DNA from: Streptococcus sp. CSL10205-OR2
GTDB taxonomy: Bacteria; Bacillota; Bacilli; Lactobacillales; Streptococcaceae
Reading direction: 5' to 3'
DNA: 64,000 bases
Assembly (NCBI RefSeq): GCF_025660655.1
Contig: NZ_JAOTIN010000004.1
Location: 62,001-126,000 of the forward strand
Shown: positions 1 to 8,726 of the stretch, in pieces
How positions within the stretch are numbered: position 1 is the first letter of the stretch
Layout of the letters: every line of letters starts with the position of its first letter
The notes under the pieces: model-generated
Told to the model about the DNA's origin: nothing
The model's input: only the letters and a program-made list of their open reading frames with translations
Database searches by the model: none
Made by a program: the position numbers and the translations under genes

Positions 1-235
1 TGGTTCAGGCTGGGCTTGGTTAGTTGTTAACAAAGAAGGACAATTAGAAATCACTTCAACAGCAAATCAAGATAATCCAATTTCAAATGGTCTTAAACCA
101 ATTTTAGGGTTAGACGTTTGGGAACATGCTTACTACCTAAACTACCGCAATGTTCGTCCAAATTATATCAAAGCATTCTTTGAAGTGATTAACTGGAACA
201 AGGTTAACGAACTTTACGAAGCCGCTAAAGCATAA
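1..235 (+). CDS. sodA: superoxide dismutase [Mn/Fe], C-terminal part
   Basis: The 3' end of a superoxide dismutase gene, cut by the window edge; the reading frame begins at base 2 and stops with TAA at 233-235. The visible 77 residues carry the family hallmark [11 protein letters not shown], whose Asp and His are two of the four ligands of the catalytic Mn/Fe ion, and the closing [10 protein letters not shown] helix. The enzyme converts superoxide to peroxide and oxygen in the cytoplasm. Streptococci usually carry one such gene, the Mn/cambialistic sodA. The start and promoter lie outside the window. A terminator follows. Confidence 0.93.
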   Translation, partial: GSGWAWLVVNKEGQLEITSTANQDNPISNGLKPILGLDVWEHAYYLNYRNVRPNYIKAFFEVINWNKVNELYEAAKA

Positions 236-241
236 GACATT

Positions 242-265
242 AAAAAAAGATACCCATAGGATATC
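242..265 (-). terminator. rho-independent terminator of queA
   Basis: Read on the minus strand, a 7-bp stem (249-255 with 259-265, one G-U pair, 3-nt loop) runs directly into seven T residues (248-242). It lies about 60 nt beyond the queA stop. Confidence 0.65.
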
Positions 266-275
266 AAGAAGTATA

Positions 276-320
276 CACCCCAATTGTTAGGCAATTCGCT
301 AACTATTGAGGTGCTTTTTT
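276..320 (+). terminator. rho-independent terminator of sodA
   Basis: A roughly 15-bp imperfect stem (276-290 pairing with 299-313, two mismatches) is followed by CTTTTTT. It lies 40 nt beyond the sodA stop and separates it from convergent queA. Confidence 0.8.
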
Positions 321-323
321 AGT

Positions 324-1352
324 TTATTTGATAAACATAGCATCACCAAAACTAAAGAAACGATAGTGTTTTTCTATGGCATGCTGATAAGCAGATAGCA
401 CAAATTCTCTACCAGCAAAAGCAGAAACAAGCATGACTAGAGTTGATTTTGGTAGGTGAAAATTAGTTGAAAAGGCATCGACAACCTTAAACTGATAACC
501 AGGTTTAATGAAGATATTGGTCCAGCCAGTGTCAGCTTTTAAGTGACCATTAAATTTATTACCTATGGTTTCAAGTGTACGAATGGATGTTGTCCCTACA
601 GCAATAACACGGTGACCTGATGCTTTAACATCGTTTAGTGTTTTTGCGGCTTCCTCAGAAAAATGGTAAAACTCTGAGTGCATATCATGTTCTTCAATAT
701 TATCAACTGCTACAGGCCTAAAAGTACCAAGACCAACATGAAGCGTTAGATAGACTAATTTAACGCCTTTTTTCTCGATTTTTTCTAAGAGTTCTTTAGT
801 GAAATGTAAACCAGCAGTAGGAGCAGCTGCTGAACCATTTTCTTTAGCATAGACAGTTTGATAACGTTCTTTATCTTCTAGTTTTTCATGGATATATGGT
901 GGTAGTGGCATCTCTCCCAAACTTTCTAAAACTTCTAGAAAAATACCCTGATAGGAGAATTGAACAATTCTACCGCCATGTTCCAATTCTTTAGTGACAG
1001 TGGCTTTTAGACGACCATCACCAAAGATAATAACAGATCCCACTTTTAATCGTTTGGCTGGTTTTGCTAATACTTCCCAAGCATCACCTTCTATATTCTT
1101 TAAAAGAAGGAGTTCAACGTGACCATTTGTTTTTTCTTTTTGACCGTAAAGTCTGGCGGGCAATACGCGAGTATTATTCATAACAAGAGCATCACCAGGG
1201 TTTAAGTCATCAATGATATGATCAAAATGGGTGTCAACAAACGTTTTTGTTGTTTTATCAATAATGAGTAGTTTTGATGCATCTCTTTTTTCTAGTGGTG
1301 TTTGGGCAATGAGTTCCTCAGGTAAATCAAAATCAAAATCCTTAGTATTCAA
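324..1352 (-). CDS. queA: S-adenosylmethionine:tRNA ribosyltransferase-isomerase
   Basis: QueA transfers and isomerises the ribosyl moiety of AdoMet onto preQ1 in the wobble position of GUN-anticodon tRNAs, making epoxyqueuosine. The 342-residue product begins [17 protein letters not shown] and carries the family stretches [26 protein letters not shown] and TTSIRTLE. I place the start at TTG (1352-1350) because AAAGGAGAG sits five bases upstream and the family length fits; a longer in-frame ATG upstream would add 21 residues unlike the family and has no ribosome site. A TATAAT-like -10 on this strand lies at 1389-1384, divergent from nagB. The gene is monocistronic. Confidence 0.95.
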   Translation of the reverse strand: MNTKDFDFDLPEELIAQTPLEKRDASKLLIIDKTTKTFVDTHFDHIIDDLNPGDALVMNNTRVLPARLYGQKEKTNGHVELLLLKNIEGDAWEVLAKPAKRLKVGSVIIFGDGRLKATVTKELEHGGRIVQFSYQGIFLEVLESLGEMPLPPYIHEKLEDKERYQTVYAKENGSAAAPTAGLHFTKELLEKIEKKGVKLVYLTLHVGLGTFRPVAVDNIEEHDMHSEFYHFSEEAAKTLNDVKASGHRVIAVGTTSIRTLETIGNKFNGHLKADTGWTNIFIKPGYQFKVVDAFSTNFHLPKSTLVMLVSAFAGREFVLSAYQHAIEKHYRFFSFGDAMFIK

Positions 1353-1408
1353 CGTGTCTCTCCTTTGGTAAAATATCTCTTTCATTATAACACTTTTTAA
1401 TGAAAATA

Positions 1409-1462
1409 TTGACAAAAATTGGTATATACCATATAATAGGGTTAAGAATTAGTCTATACCAA
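1409..1462 (+). promoter_or_regulatory. nagB promoter with two NagR-like operators
   Basis: TTGACA (1409-1414) and TATAAT (1432-1437) are spaced by exactly 17 bp, a consensus sigma-A promoter. A palindrome TTGGTATATACCAT (1419-1432) fills the spacer. A second related half-palindrome, TTAGTCTATACCAA (1449-1462), lies at about the start of transcription. Both resemble the GGTATA/TATACC dyads bound by GntR-family NagR repressors of amino-sugar catabolism in streptococci. The arrangement suggests tight repression relieved by glucosamine-6-phosphate. Promoter seen directly; the regulator is inferred and is not encoded in this window. Confidence 0.85.
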
Positions 1463-1474
1463 AAGGAGAAGATC

Positions 1475-2176
1475 ATGAAAATTATTACAGTGAAAGATCA
1501 ACTAGAAGGGGCACAAGTTGCATTTGATATTTTAAAAGAAAAAATTGAAAATGGTGCCAAAACACTTGGTTTAGCAACTGGAAGTACACCAATTGAGTTA
1601 TACAACAAAATGGTTGCTAGTGACTTAGATTTTACTGATATGCGTAGTGTTAATCTCGATGAATATGTTGGCTTGTCAAAAGAAGATTCTCAATCTTACT
1701 ATCAATTTATGAAAGAGTATCTTTTTGATAAAAAACCATTTAAAGAAAGCTTTTTACCTGATGGAATGGCTACTGACATTGAATCACACACCAAAGAATA
1801 CGATGCCATTCTAGAAAAATACCCTATTGACCTTCAAATATTAGGAATTGGGAACAATGGTCATATTGGTTTTAACGAACCTGGCACAGCATTTAATACA
1901 AAAACCCATCTCGTTGATTTAAAAGAAAATACTATAAAAGCTAATGCTCGCTTTTTTGAAAAAGAATCAGATGTTCCTAGACAAGCTATTTCTATGGGCA
2001 TTGCGTCAATTTTAAAAGCAAGAACGATTATCTTAATGGCTTATGGTCAATCAAAGGCAGATGCCATTGCTAAGACAGTTAATGGTCCAGTCACAAAAGA
2101 TGTTCCAGCTAGCGTTCTTCAAAATCACAAAGATGTTTATGTTATTGTTGACGAGGAAGCTGCTTCAGAACTATAA
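1475..2176 (+). CDS. nagB: glucosamine-6-phosphate deaminase
   Basis: NagB converts glucosamine-6-phosphate to fructose-6-phosphate and ammonia, feeding amino sugars into glycolysis and opposing GlmS. The 233-residue protein has the phosphate-binding [11 protein letters not shown] near residue 40, VNLDEYVGL (catalytic Asp) and [14 protein letters not shown] (catalytic His/Glu), all in expected order, and no regulatory extension, so it is the short monomeric form typical of Firmicutes. ATG 1475 is chosen over upstream in-frame codons because AAAAGGAG lies 8 nt upstream and the longer frames would run through the promoter. Transcribed alone. Confidence 0.97.
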   Translation: MKIITVKDQLEGAQVAFDILKEKIENGAKTLGLATGSTPIELYNKMVASDLDFTDMRSVNLDEYVGLSKEDSQSYYQFMKEYLFDKKPFKESFLPDGMATDIESHTKEYDAILEKYPIDLQILGIGNNGHIGFNEPGTAFNTKTHLVDLKENTIKANARFFEKESDVPRQAISMGIASILKARTIILMAYGQSKADAIAKTVNGPVTKDVPASVLQNHKDVYVIVDEEAASEL

Positions 2177-2185
2177 GAAATGAAA

Positions 2186-2213
2186 GATGAGTCAAGGAGA
2201 CTCATCTTTTTTT
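2186..2213 (+). terminator. nagB terminator
   Basis: A perfect 8-bp stem GATGAGTC/GACTCATC (2186-2193, 2199-2206) with a 5-nt loop is followed by seven T residues (2207-2213). The T-tract overlaps the cin-box of coiA. Confidence 0.9.
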
Positions 2214-2219
2214 CGAATA
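2212..2219 (+). promoter_or_regulatory. cin-box (SigX/ComX promoter) of coiA
   Basis: TTCGAATA at 2212-2219 matches seven of the eight bases of the streptococcal competence sigma-factor box TACGAATA and is preceded by a T-tract, as is usual. It lies 28 nt ahead of the coiA ATG, and there is no sigma-A promoter. This implies coiA is a late-competence gene under ComX control here too. Motif seen; regulation is established for coiA in other streptococci. Confidence 0.85.
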
Positions 2220-2247
2220 AAAAGGTAACCGCATTTAAAGGAGACCT

Positions 2248-3204
2248 ATGTTAACAGCAAACAATAAAAATGGAAAACGAATTAATCTAATCACTTTATC
2301 TCATCTTGATAAAAAGGGATTAGTCAAAGAGTCATTTACTTGTTGTGCTTGTAGGCAACCTGTTAGACTAAGGTTTGGACAGATTTATCAGGCTCATTTT
2401 GCTCATGTCAGATTAAAGGATTGTTTATTTTCTTCTGAAAATGAAGGAGAGGAGCATCTTGGGTTAAAATCAGAATTGTATCATGCCTTGTCAAAAAAAC
2501 ATGAGGTGTCCATTGAAACTATATTACCCAAATTCAATCAAATAGCAGACTTACTCGTTAATCAATCATTAGCTATAGAAATTCAGTGTAGTCCCTTATC
2601 GCAAAAAAGATTAAAAGAAAGAACAAAAAGTTATCAAAAAAATCACTATACTGTTCTTTGGTTACTTGGTCATAAACTATGGTTGGGAGATAGCATCACT
2701 AGCCTTCAAAAACAGTTAATCTATTTTTCAAAAAATATCGGATTTTATCTCTATGAAGTTGATTTAAAAAAGAGATGTCTGAGAATAAAGTATCTCATTT
2801 ACGAAGATTTAAAAGGAAAAAGTCATTATCTGGAAAAAAGTTGCTCTTTTGATGAAGACCTTCTAATGTTTTTAAGATTTCCCTATCTAAAACAAAAAAT
2901 GAGTAGTTATCAGATTAAAATGGCTGAAGATATTCTTTTTTATATTCAAAAACAACTATACTACAAATCGCCAAAATGGTTGAAAAAACAAGCACATGCT
3001 TATCAAGCTGGTAATAATATTCTCTTAAAGAAACAAGATGATTTTTATCCACAAGTTAATCCCTTAAAATCTGACAATGGGTTTGCTCAAATAACTGCCA
3101 ATCTAATGGTCTATTATCAAAATTTTGAGCACTACTATCAAAAAGTTGATAATAAAAGGCAACAAACGTTATACCCTCCAAAATTTTATGATACAATACA
3201 GTAA
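2248..3204 (+). CDS. coiA: competence protein CoiA
   Basis: CoiA is a late-competence factor required for transformation, acting on internalised single-stranded DNA together with recombination proteins. The 318-residue protein is full length for the family and intact. A zinc-finger-like cluster (C32, C33, C35 with H50 and H53) opens the protein, followed by a restriction-endonuclease-like core: D101 in IADLLV and E111/Q113 in AIEIQCS. AAAGGAG precedes ATG 2248. pepF follows after 26 nt, so SigX transcription probably runs into it. The intact gene and intact cin-box argue that this strain keeps the transformation apparatus. Confidence 0.93.
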   Translation: MLTANNKNGKRINLITLSHLDKKGLVKESFTCCACRQPVRLRFGQIYQAHFAHVRLKDCLFSSENEGEEHLGLKSELYHALSKKHEVSIETILPKFNQIADLLVNQSLAIEIQCSPLSQKRLKERTKSYQKNHYTVLWLLGHKLWLGDSITSLQKQLIYFSKNIGFYLYEVDLKKRCLRIKYLIYEDLKGKSHYLEKSCSFDEDLLMFLRFPYLKQKMSSYQIKMAEDILFYIQKQLYYKSPKWLKKQAHAYQAGNNILLKKQDDFYPQVNPLKSDNGFAQITANLMVYYQNFEHYYQKVDNKRQQTLYPPKFYDTIQ

Positions 3205-3230
3205 GAGAAAAGTGTAAAAAGGAGAGCCAA

Positions 3231-5030
3231 ATGTCTGATAACAGAAAACATATCGCTAAAGAATTTACGTGGGATTTAACAACCATCTTTGCTACGGATG
3301 AGCTGTGGGAAAAAGAATTAGCATCCCTATCAAGTGCCTTAGATGATGCAAAACAATATGAAGGACACTTACTTGATTCAAGTCATCAATTACTCATAGT
3401 CACTGAAGCACAACTAGATCTCATGCGTCGCATTGAAAAAGTTTATGTTTATGCTTCGATGAAAAATGACCAAGATACGACAGTTGCCAAATACCAAGAA
3501 TTTCAAGCGAAGGCAACTGCCATCTTTGCAAAATTTAATGAAACGTTTGCTTTTTATGAACCTGAATTCATGACTTTAGACATGAGTGATTATGAGCGCT
3601 TTTTGTCTGAAGAAGAAAAACTTAAAGACTATGCTCATTATTTTGATAAATTATTGAAACAAAGAGATCATATTCTATCACAAGTAGAAGAAGAGTTACT
3701 TGCTGCAAGTAGTGAAATTTTTGAATCACCAGCAGAAACCTTTGCTATATTAGATAATGCTGATATCGTATTTCCAATGGTTAAAGATGAAGAAGGTAAT
3801 GATGTTCAGCTGTCTCATGGCAATTATATTAGCTTAGTTGAATCAAAAAACAGAGACGTTAGAAAATCCGTTTATAAAGCTCTTTACAGTGTCTATGAAC
3901 AGTATCAACATACCTATGCTAAGACCCTTCAAACCAATGTTAAGGTTCATAACCTAAATGCTAAACTTAGAAAATACAAAACAGCAAGAGCTGCTGCTTT
4001 AGCACAAAACCATATTCCAGAAACTGTTTTTGATACCTTGGTTAAGGCAGTTCATAAGCATCTGCCACTACTCCATCGTTACATCAAACTTCGTAAAGAA
4101 ATCTTAGGTCTAGAAGATTTAAAAATGTATGATCTTTACACACCACTTTCAAAAACAGATATGAGTATTTCTTATGAAGATGCTTTGAAAAAATCAGAAG
4201 AGGTCTTGGCTATTTTAGGAAAAGACTATTCAGATCGTGTTAAGAGAGCCTTTAGTGAACGATGGATTGATGTTTATGAAAATAAAGGGAAACGCTCAGG
4301 TGCATACTCTGGAGGTTCTTACGATACTAATGCCTTTATGCTTCTTAACTGGCAAGACAATCTGGATAATTTCTATACTTTAGTGCATGAAACAGGACAC
4401 AGTCTTCACTCAGTATTTACGCGTGAAAATCAGCCTTATGTTTATGGTGATTATAGTATTTTCCTTGCTGAAATCGCTTCAACAACCAATGAAAATATTT
4501 TGACAGAAAAATTATTAGAAGAAGTGACTGATGATCACACACGCTTTGCTATTTTAAACCATTACTTGGATGGTTTTAGAGGAACAGTCTTTAGACAAAC
4601 ACAGTTTGCTGAATTTGAAGCGGCTATTCATAAGGCAGACCAAGATGGTGAAGTCTTAACCAGTGAATTTTTAAATGCCTTATATGCTGATTTAAACGAA
4701 AAATACTATGGACTTTCAAAAGAAGACAACCCAGAAATTCAATATGAATGGGCTAGAATTCCTCATTTTTACTATAATTTCTATGTCTATCAATATGCGA
4801 CAGGTTTTGCTGCAGCAAGTTTCCTTGCAAATAAAATCGTTCATGGTACTCAAACAGATAAGGAAAATTACCTTAACTACCTTAAGGCAGGAAATTCAGA
4901 CTATGCATTAAATGTGATCAAAAAAGCTGGTGTTGATATGACAACCACAGACTATTTGGATGAAGCTTTCAAAGTTTTTGAAGAGCGCTTAGATGCTTTT
5001 GAAGAACTTGTCAAAAAAGGCATCCGTTAA
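3231..5030 (+). CDS. pepF: oligoendopeptidase F (M3B family)
   Basis: A cytoplasmic zinc metallopeptidase that cleaves oligopeptides of roughly 7-17 residues after uptake. The 599-residue protein has the M3 zinc site HETGH (H386, E387, H390) with the third ligand Glu in the following [11 protein letters not shown] segment, and a typical length. Start ATG 3231 has AAAAGGAG 6-7 nt upstream. It directly follows coiA, a linkage conserved in streptococci, and ends at a strong terminator. There is no clear promoter of its own in the 26-nt gap. Confidence 0.96.
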   Translation: MSDNRKHIAKEFTWDLTTIFATDELWEKELASLSSALDDAKQYEGHLLDSSHQLLIVTEAQLDLMRRIEKVYVYASMKNDQDTTVAKYQEFQAKATAIFAKFNETFAFYEPEFMTLDMSDYERFLSEEEKLKDYAHYFDKLLKQRDHILSQVEEELLAASSEIFESPAETFAILDNADIVFPMVKDEEGNDVQLSHGNYISLVESKNRDVRKSVYKALYSVYEQYQHTYAKTLQTNVKVHNLNAKLRKYKTARAAALAQNHIPETVFDTLVKAVHKHLPLLHRYIKLRKEILGLEDLKMYDLYTPLSKTDMSISYEDALKKSEEVLAILGKDYSDRVKRAFSERWIDVYENKGKRSGAYSGGSYDTNAFMLLNWQDNLDNFYTLVHETGHSLHSVFTRENQPYVYGDYSIFLAEIASTTNENILTEKLLEEVTDDHTRFAILNHYLDGFRGTVFRQTQFAEFEAAIHKADQDGEVLTSEFLNALYADLNEKYYGLSKEDNPEIQYEWARIPHFYYNFYVYQYATGFAAASFLANKIVHGTQTDKENYLNYLKAGNSDYALNVIKKAGVDMTTTDYLDEAFKVFEERLDAFEELVKKGIR

Positions 5031-5034
5031 AAAG

Positions 5035-5055
5035 AATCCCGTAAGGGATTTTTTT
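5035..5055 (+). terminator. pepF terminator
   Basis: AATCCC-GTAA-GGGATT stem (5035-5040/5045-5050) followed by TTTTT, immediately after the pepF stop. Confidence 0.85.
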
Positions 5056-5071
5056 GAAAAGGAGTTAAGCT

Positions 5072-5599
5072 ATGGATGACATTAGAACACTTCGTCTATC
5101 AGATGAAAAAGCTTTTTACACGTTTAATCGCTTGTTAAATAAAGAAAAAGAAGCGGGAAATTCTTTTATACAAACAAGATTAATTGATGATTACTCTAGT
5201 TTTTACCAAAAGACCAAACAATTGGAGACATTAACAGACCAAGCTGATTGGTCAACGGTAACTTCCTATTATTACTTTCGCGATCAAGAGATTTTAGCTA
5301 AAATTTCATGTCGTTGGGAGTTGGAAAAAGGAAATTTGTCTGAGATAGGTGGTCATATTGGCTATGTCACACTTTCTTCTTATCGCAGACAAGGAATAAC
5401 AACAAAATTACTATATTTTGCTTTTGAAAAATATAAAGAAAGAAATATCAACGATATTTTTATCACAGCTTTGGAAGATAATATTGCTAGTCGTAGAACG
5501 ATTGAAAAAGTTGGTGGCAGATTGCAAGATATTATTACCATGGAAGATGGGAAAAAATTAGCTCGCTATTGGATAAACATAGAAAGGACTTTAGCATGA
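5072..5599 (+). CDS. GNAT-family N-acetyltransferase
   Basis: A 175-residue acetyltransferase-fold protein, substrate unknown. The acetyl-CoA pyrophosphate-binding loop is visible as YRRQGITTKLL near residue 110, followed by ALEDNIASRRTIEKVGG, the usual Asn-containing beta-5/alpha-4 region. AAAAGGAG precedes ATG 5072. Its stop overlaps the start of the next gene (ATGA), so the two are translationally coupled. Nothing in the context reveals the substrate; small-molecule or antibiotic detoxification and protein acetylation are all possible. Confidence 0.85.
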   Translation: MDDIRTLRLSDEKAFYTFNRLLNKEKEAGNSFIQTRLIDDYSSFYQKTKQLETLTDQADWSTVTSYYYFRDQEILAKISCRWELEKGNLSEIGGHIGYVTLSSYRRQGITTKLLYFAFEKYKERNINDIFITALEDNIASRRTIEKVGGRLQDIITMEDGKKLARYWINIERTLA

Positions 5600-6201
5600 C
5601 GACATTTATTTGGGATTTAGATGGTACTTTAATCGATTCTTATGATGCCATGCTTGCTTCTTTAGAAGTAACTTACAATCACTTTAACTGGACATTTGAA
5701 AGAGAACCCATAAGAACTTTCATCTTGGAAGAATCAATTGGTAAACTCTTACTTGAAAAGTCGATTGAAACAGGCATTTCTTTTGAGCTTATTAAAGGAG
5801 TGATGTCAGAGGATGTTTTAAAGAGAGATGATGAGTTTCGACTTATGCCAGGTGCTTTGTCAGTACTTGAATGGACACGTTCACAAGGGATTAAGAATTT
5901 CATGTACACCCATAAGGGTGATAATACATTCTCTGTTTTAAAAAAATTAGGGATTTCTGATTATTTCGAAGAAGTATTGACAGGTGACTCAGGTTTTAAA
6001 CGTAAACCAGATCCAGAAGTGATTGATTATCTGGCTAAAAAATATCATTTTGACAAAGCAAGTGCCTACTATATTGGTGATCGTAAGTTGGACAAAGAGT
6101 TAGCCATTAATAGTGGTATAAAGAGTATTAATCTTGGTGTAAAAACATCAGCAGATAACCAACATATCACTAAATTAGAAGAGATAAAAAGTTTATTTTA
6201 A
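5596..6201 (+). CDS. HAD-superfamily phosphatase, phosphoglycolate-phosphatase-like
   Basis: A 201-residue class-IA haloacid dehalogenase hydrolase. Motif I is IWDLDGTLIDSY (nucleophile Asp at residue 7), motif II is MYTHKG near residue 100, motif III is KRKPDPEVI and motif IV is YIGDRKLDKELA. The cap lies between residues 20 and 80. Likely substrates are small phosphate monoesters; the true one cannot be told. Start ATG 5596 overlaps the GNAT stop (ATGA), and the frame upstream of it belongs to the GNAT gene. Confidence 0.88.
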   Translation: MTTFIWDLDGTLIDSYDAMLASLEVTYNHFNWTFEREPIRTFILEESIGKLLLEKSIETGISFELIKGVMSEDVLKRDDEFRLMPGALSVLEWTRSQGIKNFMYTHKGDNTFSVLKKLGISDYFEEVLTGDSGFKRKPDPEVIDYLAKKYHFDKASAYYIGDRKLDKELAINSGIKSINLGVKTSADNQHITKLEEIKSLF

Positions 6202-6242
6202 AAAACAGCTATATCGTAGAGAAAGAATGAATAAAATAAATT

Positions 6243-6950
6243 ATGGTGAAATCATATAGTAAAAATGCTAATCATAACATGAGACGTCCCGTTATTAAGG
6301 AAGAAGTCGTTTCATTTATGAGAACGGCACAAAAAGAAAACACTGGTCATTTAAAAGAATTGGAAATTTTTGCAAGAAATGAAAATATTCCAATTATTCA
6401 ACCGGAAATTGTTTCTTATTTCAGATTTTTAATACAAACACTAGCACCTAAGAAAATACTTGAAGTAGGAACAGCTATTGGTTTTTCTGCTCTTCTTATG
6501 GCAGAAAATGCTCCTACTGCTAAAATCACAACGATTGATCGAAACGAAGAAATGATTGGGTTTGCAAAAACTAATTTTGCTAAGTATGATACGAGAAAAC
6601 AGATCACACTTTTAGAGGGTGATGCGAGTGAGCTTTTAGCAACTCTTGAAGAGACCTATGATTTTGTTTTTATGGACTCTGCCAAATCAAAGTACATCGT
6701 TTTTTTACCAGAGATTTTAAAACATTTAGCAGTTGGTGGTGTTATCGTTTTTGATGATGTTTTTCAAGGTGGCGACATCGTTAGACCCATTGAAGACGTT
6801 CGTCGAGGGCAACGGACCATTTACCGTGGTCTTCAAAAATTATTTAAAACAACTTTGCGTCATCAAGAGTTGACGGCAACTATTCTACCTTTAGGTGATG
6901 GTTTATTGCTCTTAAGAAAAAATTCTGATAGGATTACTATCGAAGATTAA
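6243..6950 (+). CDS. class I SAM-dependent O-methyltransferase (YrrM-like)
   Basis: A 235-residue protein of the O-methyltransferase 3 (catechol-OMT-like) family. The SAM-binding motif I is ILEVGTAIGFSALLMAE near residue 75, followed by ITTIDRNEEMI, the metal-binding DFVFMDSAKSKY and IVFDDVFQGG. In Bacillus a relative (TrmR) makes 5-methoxyuridine in tRNA, which is the most plausible role; a small-molecule substrate is the alternative. The ribosome site is weak (only AGAGAAAG about 20 nt upstream), so GTG 6246 or a coupled short frame at 6227 cannot be excluded. It sits just upstream of prsA, as in other streptococci. Confidence 0.82.
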   Translation: MVKSYSKNANHNMRRPVIKEEVVSFMRTAQKENTGHLKELEIFARNENIPIIQPEIVSYFRFLIQTLAPKKILEVGTAIGFSALLMAENAPTAKITTIDRNEEMIGFAKTNFAKYDTRKQITLLEGDASELLATLEETYDFVFMDSAKSKYIVFLPEILKHLAVGGVIVFDDVFQGGDIVRPIEDVRRGQRTIYRGLQKLFKTTLRHQELTATILPLGDGLLLLRKNSDRITIED

Positions 6951-7013
6951 GTTTTTTTTAAGACATTATGGTATAATAATGAAGTTAACGATAAATAAGG
7001 AGTACTATTACTA

Positions 7014-7958
7014 ATGAAAAAACGTCTATTTGCAACAGGTCTTGTCACTTTATTATCAGTGGTGACATTAGCAGCCTGCTCAACCAGTAAAGATGCTGAT
7101 GCTAAATTAGCAACAATGAAGGGTGATACTATCACATTGTCAGATTTCTATAATGAAGTGAAGTCTTCAACAGCTGCACAGCAAACAATGGTCACTCTAA
7201 TTTTAGAGCGTGTCTTTGAAGATCAATATGGTGACAAAGTGTCTGATAAAGAAGTCACTGATGCTTATAATGAAAATGCTAAACAGTACGGAGATCAATT
7301 CGAGCAAGCTCTTGCCCAAGCAGGTACTACAGCTGAACAATATAAGAAAACCATTCGTCTTGAAAAATTACTGGAATATGCTATTAATAAAGCAGCTGAA
7401 AAAGAATTAAATGATGATGCTTATAAAACAGCTTATGAAAGCTACACTCCTGAAACAACAGCTCAGGTCATTGTTCTTGATTCAGAAGAAGCCGCAAATG
7501 CTACTTTAGAAGAAGTGAGAGCTGAAGGTGCAGACTTTTTAAAAATTGCTCAAGAAAAATCATTAGACAAAGATAATATCGAAGTTACTTTTGATTCAGC
7601 AGATAATAAGGTCTTACCTGATGTGATGAAAACAGCTTTTGCTCTTGATGCTAATGGCATTTCAGGAGTTGTTCCAATCGTCGATACATCAACTTACAGA
7701 ACAAATTACTATATTGTTAAAACAACTAAAAAAGCTGAAAAAGATGCTGATTGGAATACCTATAAAGATCGTTTGAAAGAGATGTTCATCACTCAAAAAA
7801 CTAATGATCCAGCTTTTAGAAATGTTGTCATTTCAGAGGCACTTGATAAAGCTAATGTTAAGATTACAGATGATACTTTTGCAAATGTTCTTTCTCAATT
7901 TACACCAACAGATGCTAATCAAGCAGATGATAGTAAAGAAGCTGACGACAAAAAATAA
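7014..7958 (+). CDS. prsA: foldase lipoprotein PrsA (parvulin-type peptidyl-prolyl isomerase)
   Basis: A membrane-anchored extracytoplasmic chaperone that helps secreted proteins fold after Sec export. The 314-residue precursor has a lipoprotein signal peptide ending in LAAC (lipidated Cys near residue 22), an N-terminal chaperone domain, a parvulin-like region about residues 145-240 (ESYTPETTAQVIV to YYIVKTTKKAEK) and a charged, low-complexity C-terminus. The parvulin segment looks divergent, as in several streptococcal PrsA proteins that lack isomerase activity. AAGGAG precedes ATG 7014, and a TATAAT (6972-6977) gives it its own promoter. Confidence 0.93.
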   Translation: MKKRLFATGLVTLLSVVTLAACSTSKDADAKLATMKGDTITLSDFYNEVKSSTAAQQTMVTLILERVFEDQYGDKVSDKEVTDAYNENAKQYGDQFEQALAQAGTTAEQYKKTIRLEKLLEYAINKAAEKELNDDAYKTAYESYTPETTAQVIVLDSEEAANATLEEVRAEGADFLKIAQEKSLDKDNIEVTFDSADNKVLPDVMKTAFALDANGISGVVPIVDTSTYRTNYYIVKTTKKAEKDADWNTYKDRLKEMFITQKTNDPAFRNVVISEALDKANVKITDDTFANVLSQFTPTDANQADDSKEADDKK

Positions 7959-7969
7959 TGATTTCTTTA

Positions 7970-7998
7970 TTGACGAAAGTCTATAAAGAACGTATAAT
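7970..7998 (+). promoter_or_regulatory. promoter of the alanine T-box operon
   Basis: TTGACG (7970-7975) and TATAAT (7993-7998) at 17-bp spacing, predicting a start near 8005 at the foot of T-box stem I. It begins only 12 nt after the prsA stop. Confidence 0.9.
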
Positions 7999-8004
7999 AG
8001 TCCT

Positions 8005-8182
8005 GTTAAGAATTGTTTTTAATCGGGTTGATCCAGAAAAGTGGCGGTTGATGCAAGCCATTCAGACTCTAAAAACATGCTACTTAATAGAAAATTAAAT
8101 AATAAATCATGAAGAATGACAAGTTCATTGAATGAAGGTGGTACCGCGGTTTTCGCCCTTCTTTAGTGGACTTGTTTTTTTG
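8005..8182 (+). ncRNA. T-box riboswitch (tRNA-Ala sensing)
   Basis: A tRNA-binding leader that terminates transcription unless uncharged tRNA pairs with it. Stem I closes by TTAAG near 8007 with CTTAA near 8083. Its apical region carries the conserved GATCCAGAAAAG and GGCGGTTG-type loop. The specifier is GCT (Ala) at 8079-8081. The T-box AAGGTGGTACCGCGG lies at 8135-8149 and contains the antiterminator bulge that pairs with the tRNA acceptor end. A terminator stem (ACAAGT 8119-8124 with ACTTGT 8170-8175) plus a T-run ends it. Motifs are seen directly; the Ala assignment also fits alaS downstream. Confidence 0.95.
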
Positions 8183-8194
8183 AAGGAGCTTGTT

Positions 8195-8698
8195 ATGACA
8201 AAAGTATTTCGTATCAAACAAAAAATGTGGTCACTTGGTGGAAAATTCTATATCAAAGACATAGAAAATAATGCCCATTATGAAGTGAGAGGAAGCTTTT
8301 TAGAAATTCCAAAACGTTATACCATCCTTGATATGAATGGTAATATGGTCAGTCATATTACTAAACGACTGTGGTCATTTCTACCAAAATTTGATGTTGA
8401 ACTTTCTGATGGTAGACAGTTTATTATCATTAAGGAGTGGACTTTGTTTAAACCAAAGTTTCGCATCGAAAACTTGGGAATGGTCGTGAAGGGTGATTTT
8501 TGGTCTATGAATTTTAGTTTATATTTACAGGGCCAATTAGTCGCAACCATTTCAGAAGAATGGTTTAAATTAACTTCAACTTACAATGTGAAAGTTTTTG
8601 ATGAAAACTATAGTGATTTGGTTATTTCTCTTGTCATTGCGATAGATAGAGTAAAAGAAGAAATGGCAGCAGCAAGTTCTGCTTCTTCAAATAGATAA
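8195..8698 (+). CDS. LURP-one-related / tubby-C-like family protein
   Basis: A 167-residue protein resembling the LOR/YxjI family, a single beta-barrel around a hydrophobic helix. The N-terminus [22 protein letters not shown] and the repeated pattern of basic strands ([24 protein letters not shown]) fit that fold; the C-terminus is an Ala/Ser-rich tail. Function is unknown; related proteins are suggested to bind lipids. Start ATG 8195 follows GAAGGAG, directly after the T-box terminator. It is therefore the first gene of the T-box transcript, 28 nt upstream of alaS, and should be induced on alanine starvation. Confidence 0.8.
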   Translation: MTKVFRIKQKMWSLGGKFYIKDIENNAHYEVRGSFLEIPKRYTILDMNGNMVSHITKRLWSFLPKFDVELSDGRQFIIIKEWTLFKPKFRIENLGMVVKGDFWSMNFSLYLQGQLVATISEEWFKLTSTYNVKVFDENYSDLVISLVIAIDRVKEEMAAASSASSNR

Positions 8699-8726
8699 AC
8701 ACGAAAATAGAAAAGGAAAAAATAAA

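Noticed and set aside
1400-1474. Longer nagB starting at 1400
   Set aside because: That frame would span the -35, both operators and the -10; the product would have a 25-residue extension unlike the family.
6227-6259. Ten-codon ORF (MNKINYGEII) before the O-methyltransferase
   Set aside because: It has a weak AGAGAAAG site and overlaps the next start, but there is no further support; kept only as a possible coupling frame.
8132-8194. Upstream start for the LOR-like gene at 8132
   Set aside because: The extension lies inside the T-box and terminator RNA; ATG 8195 has a good ribosome site.
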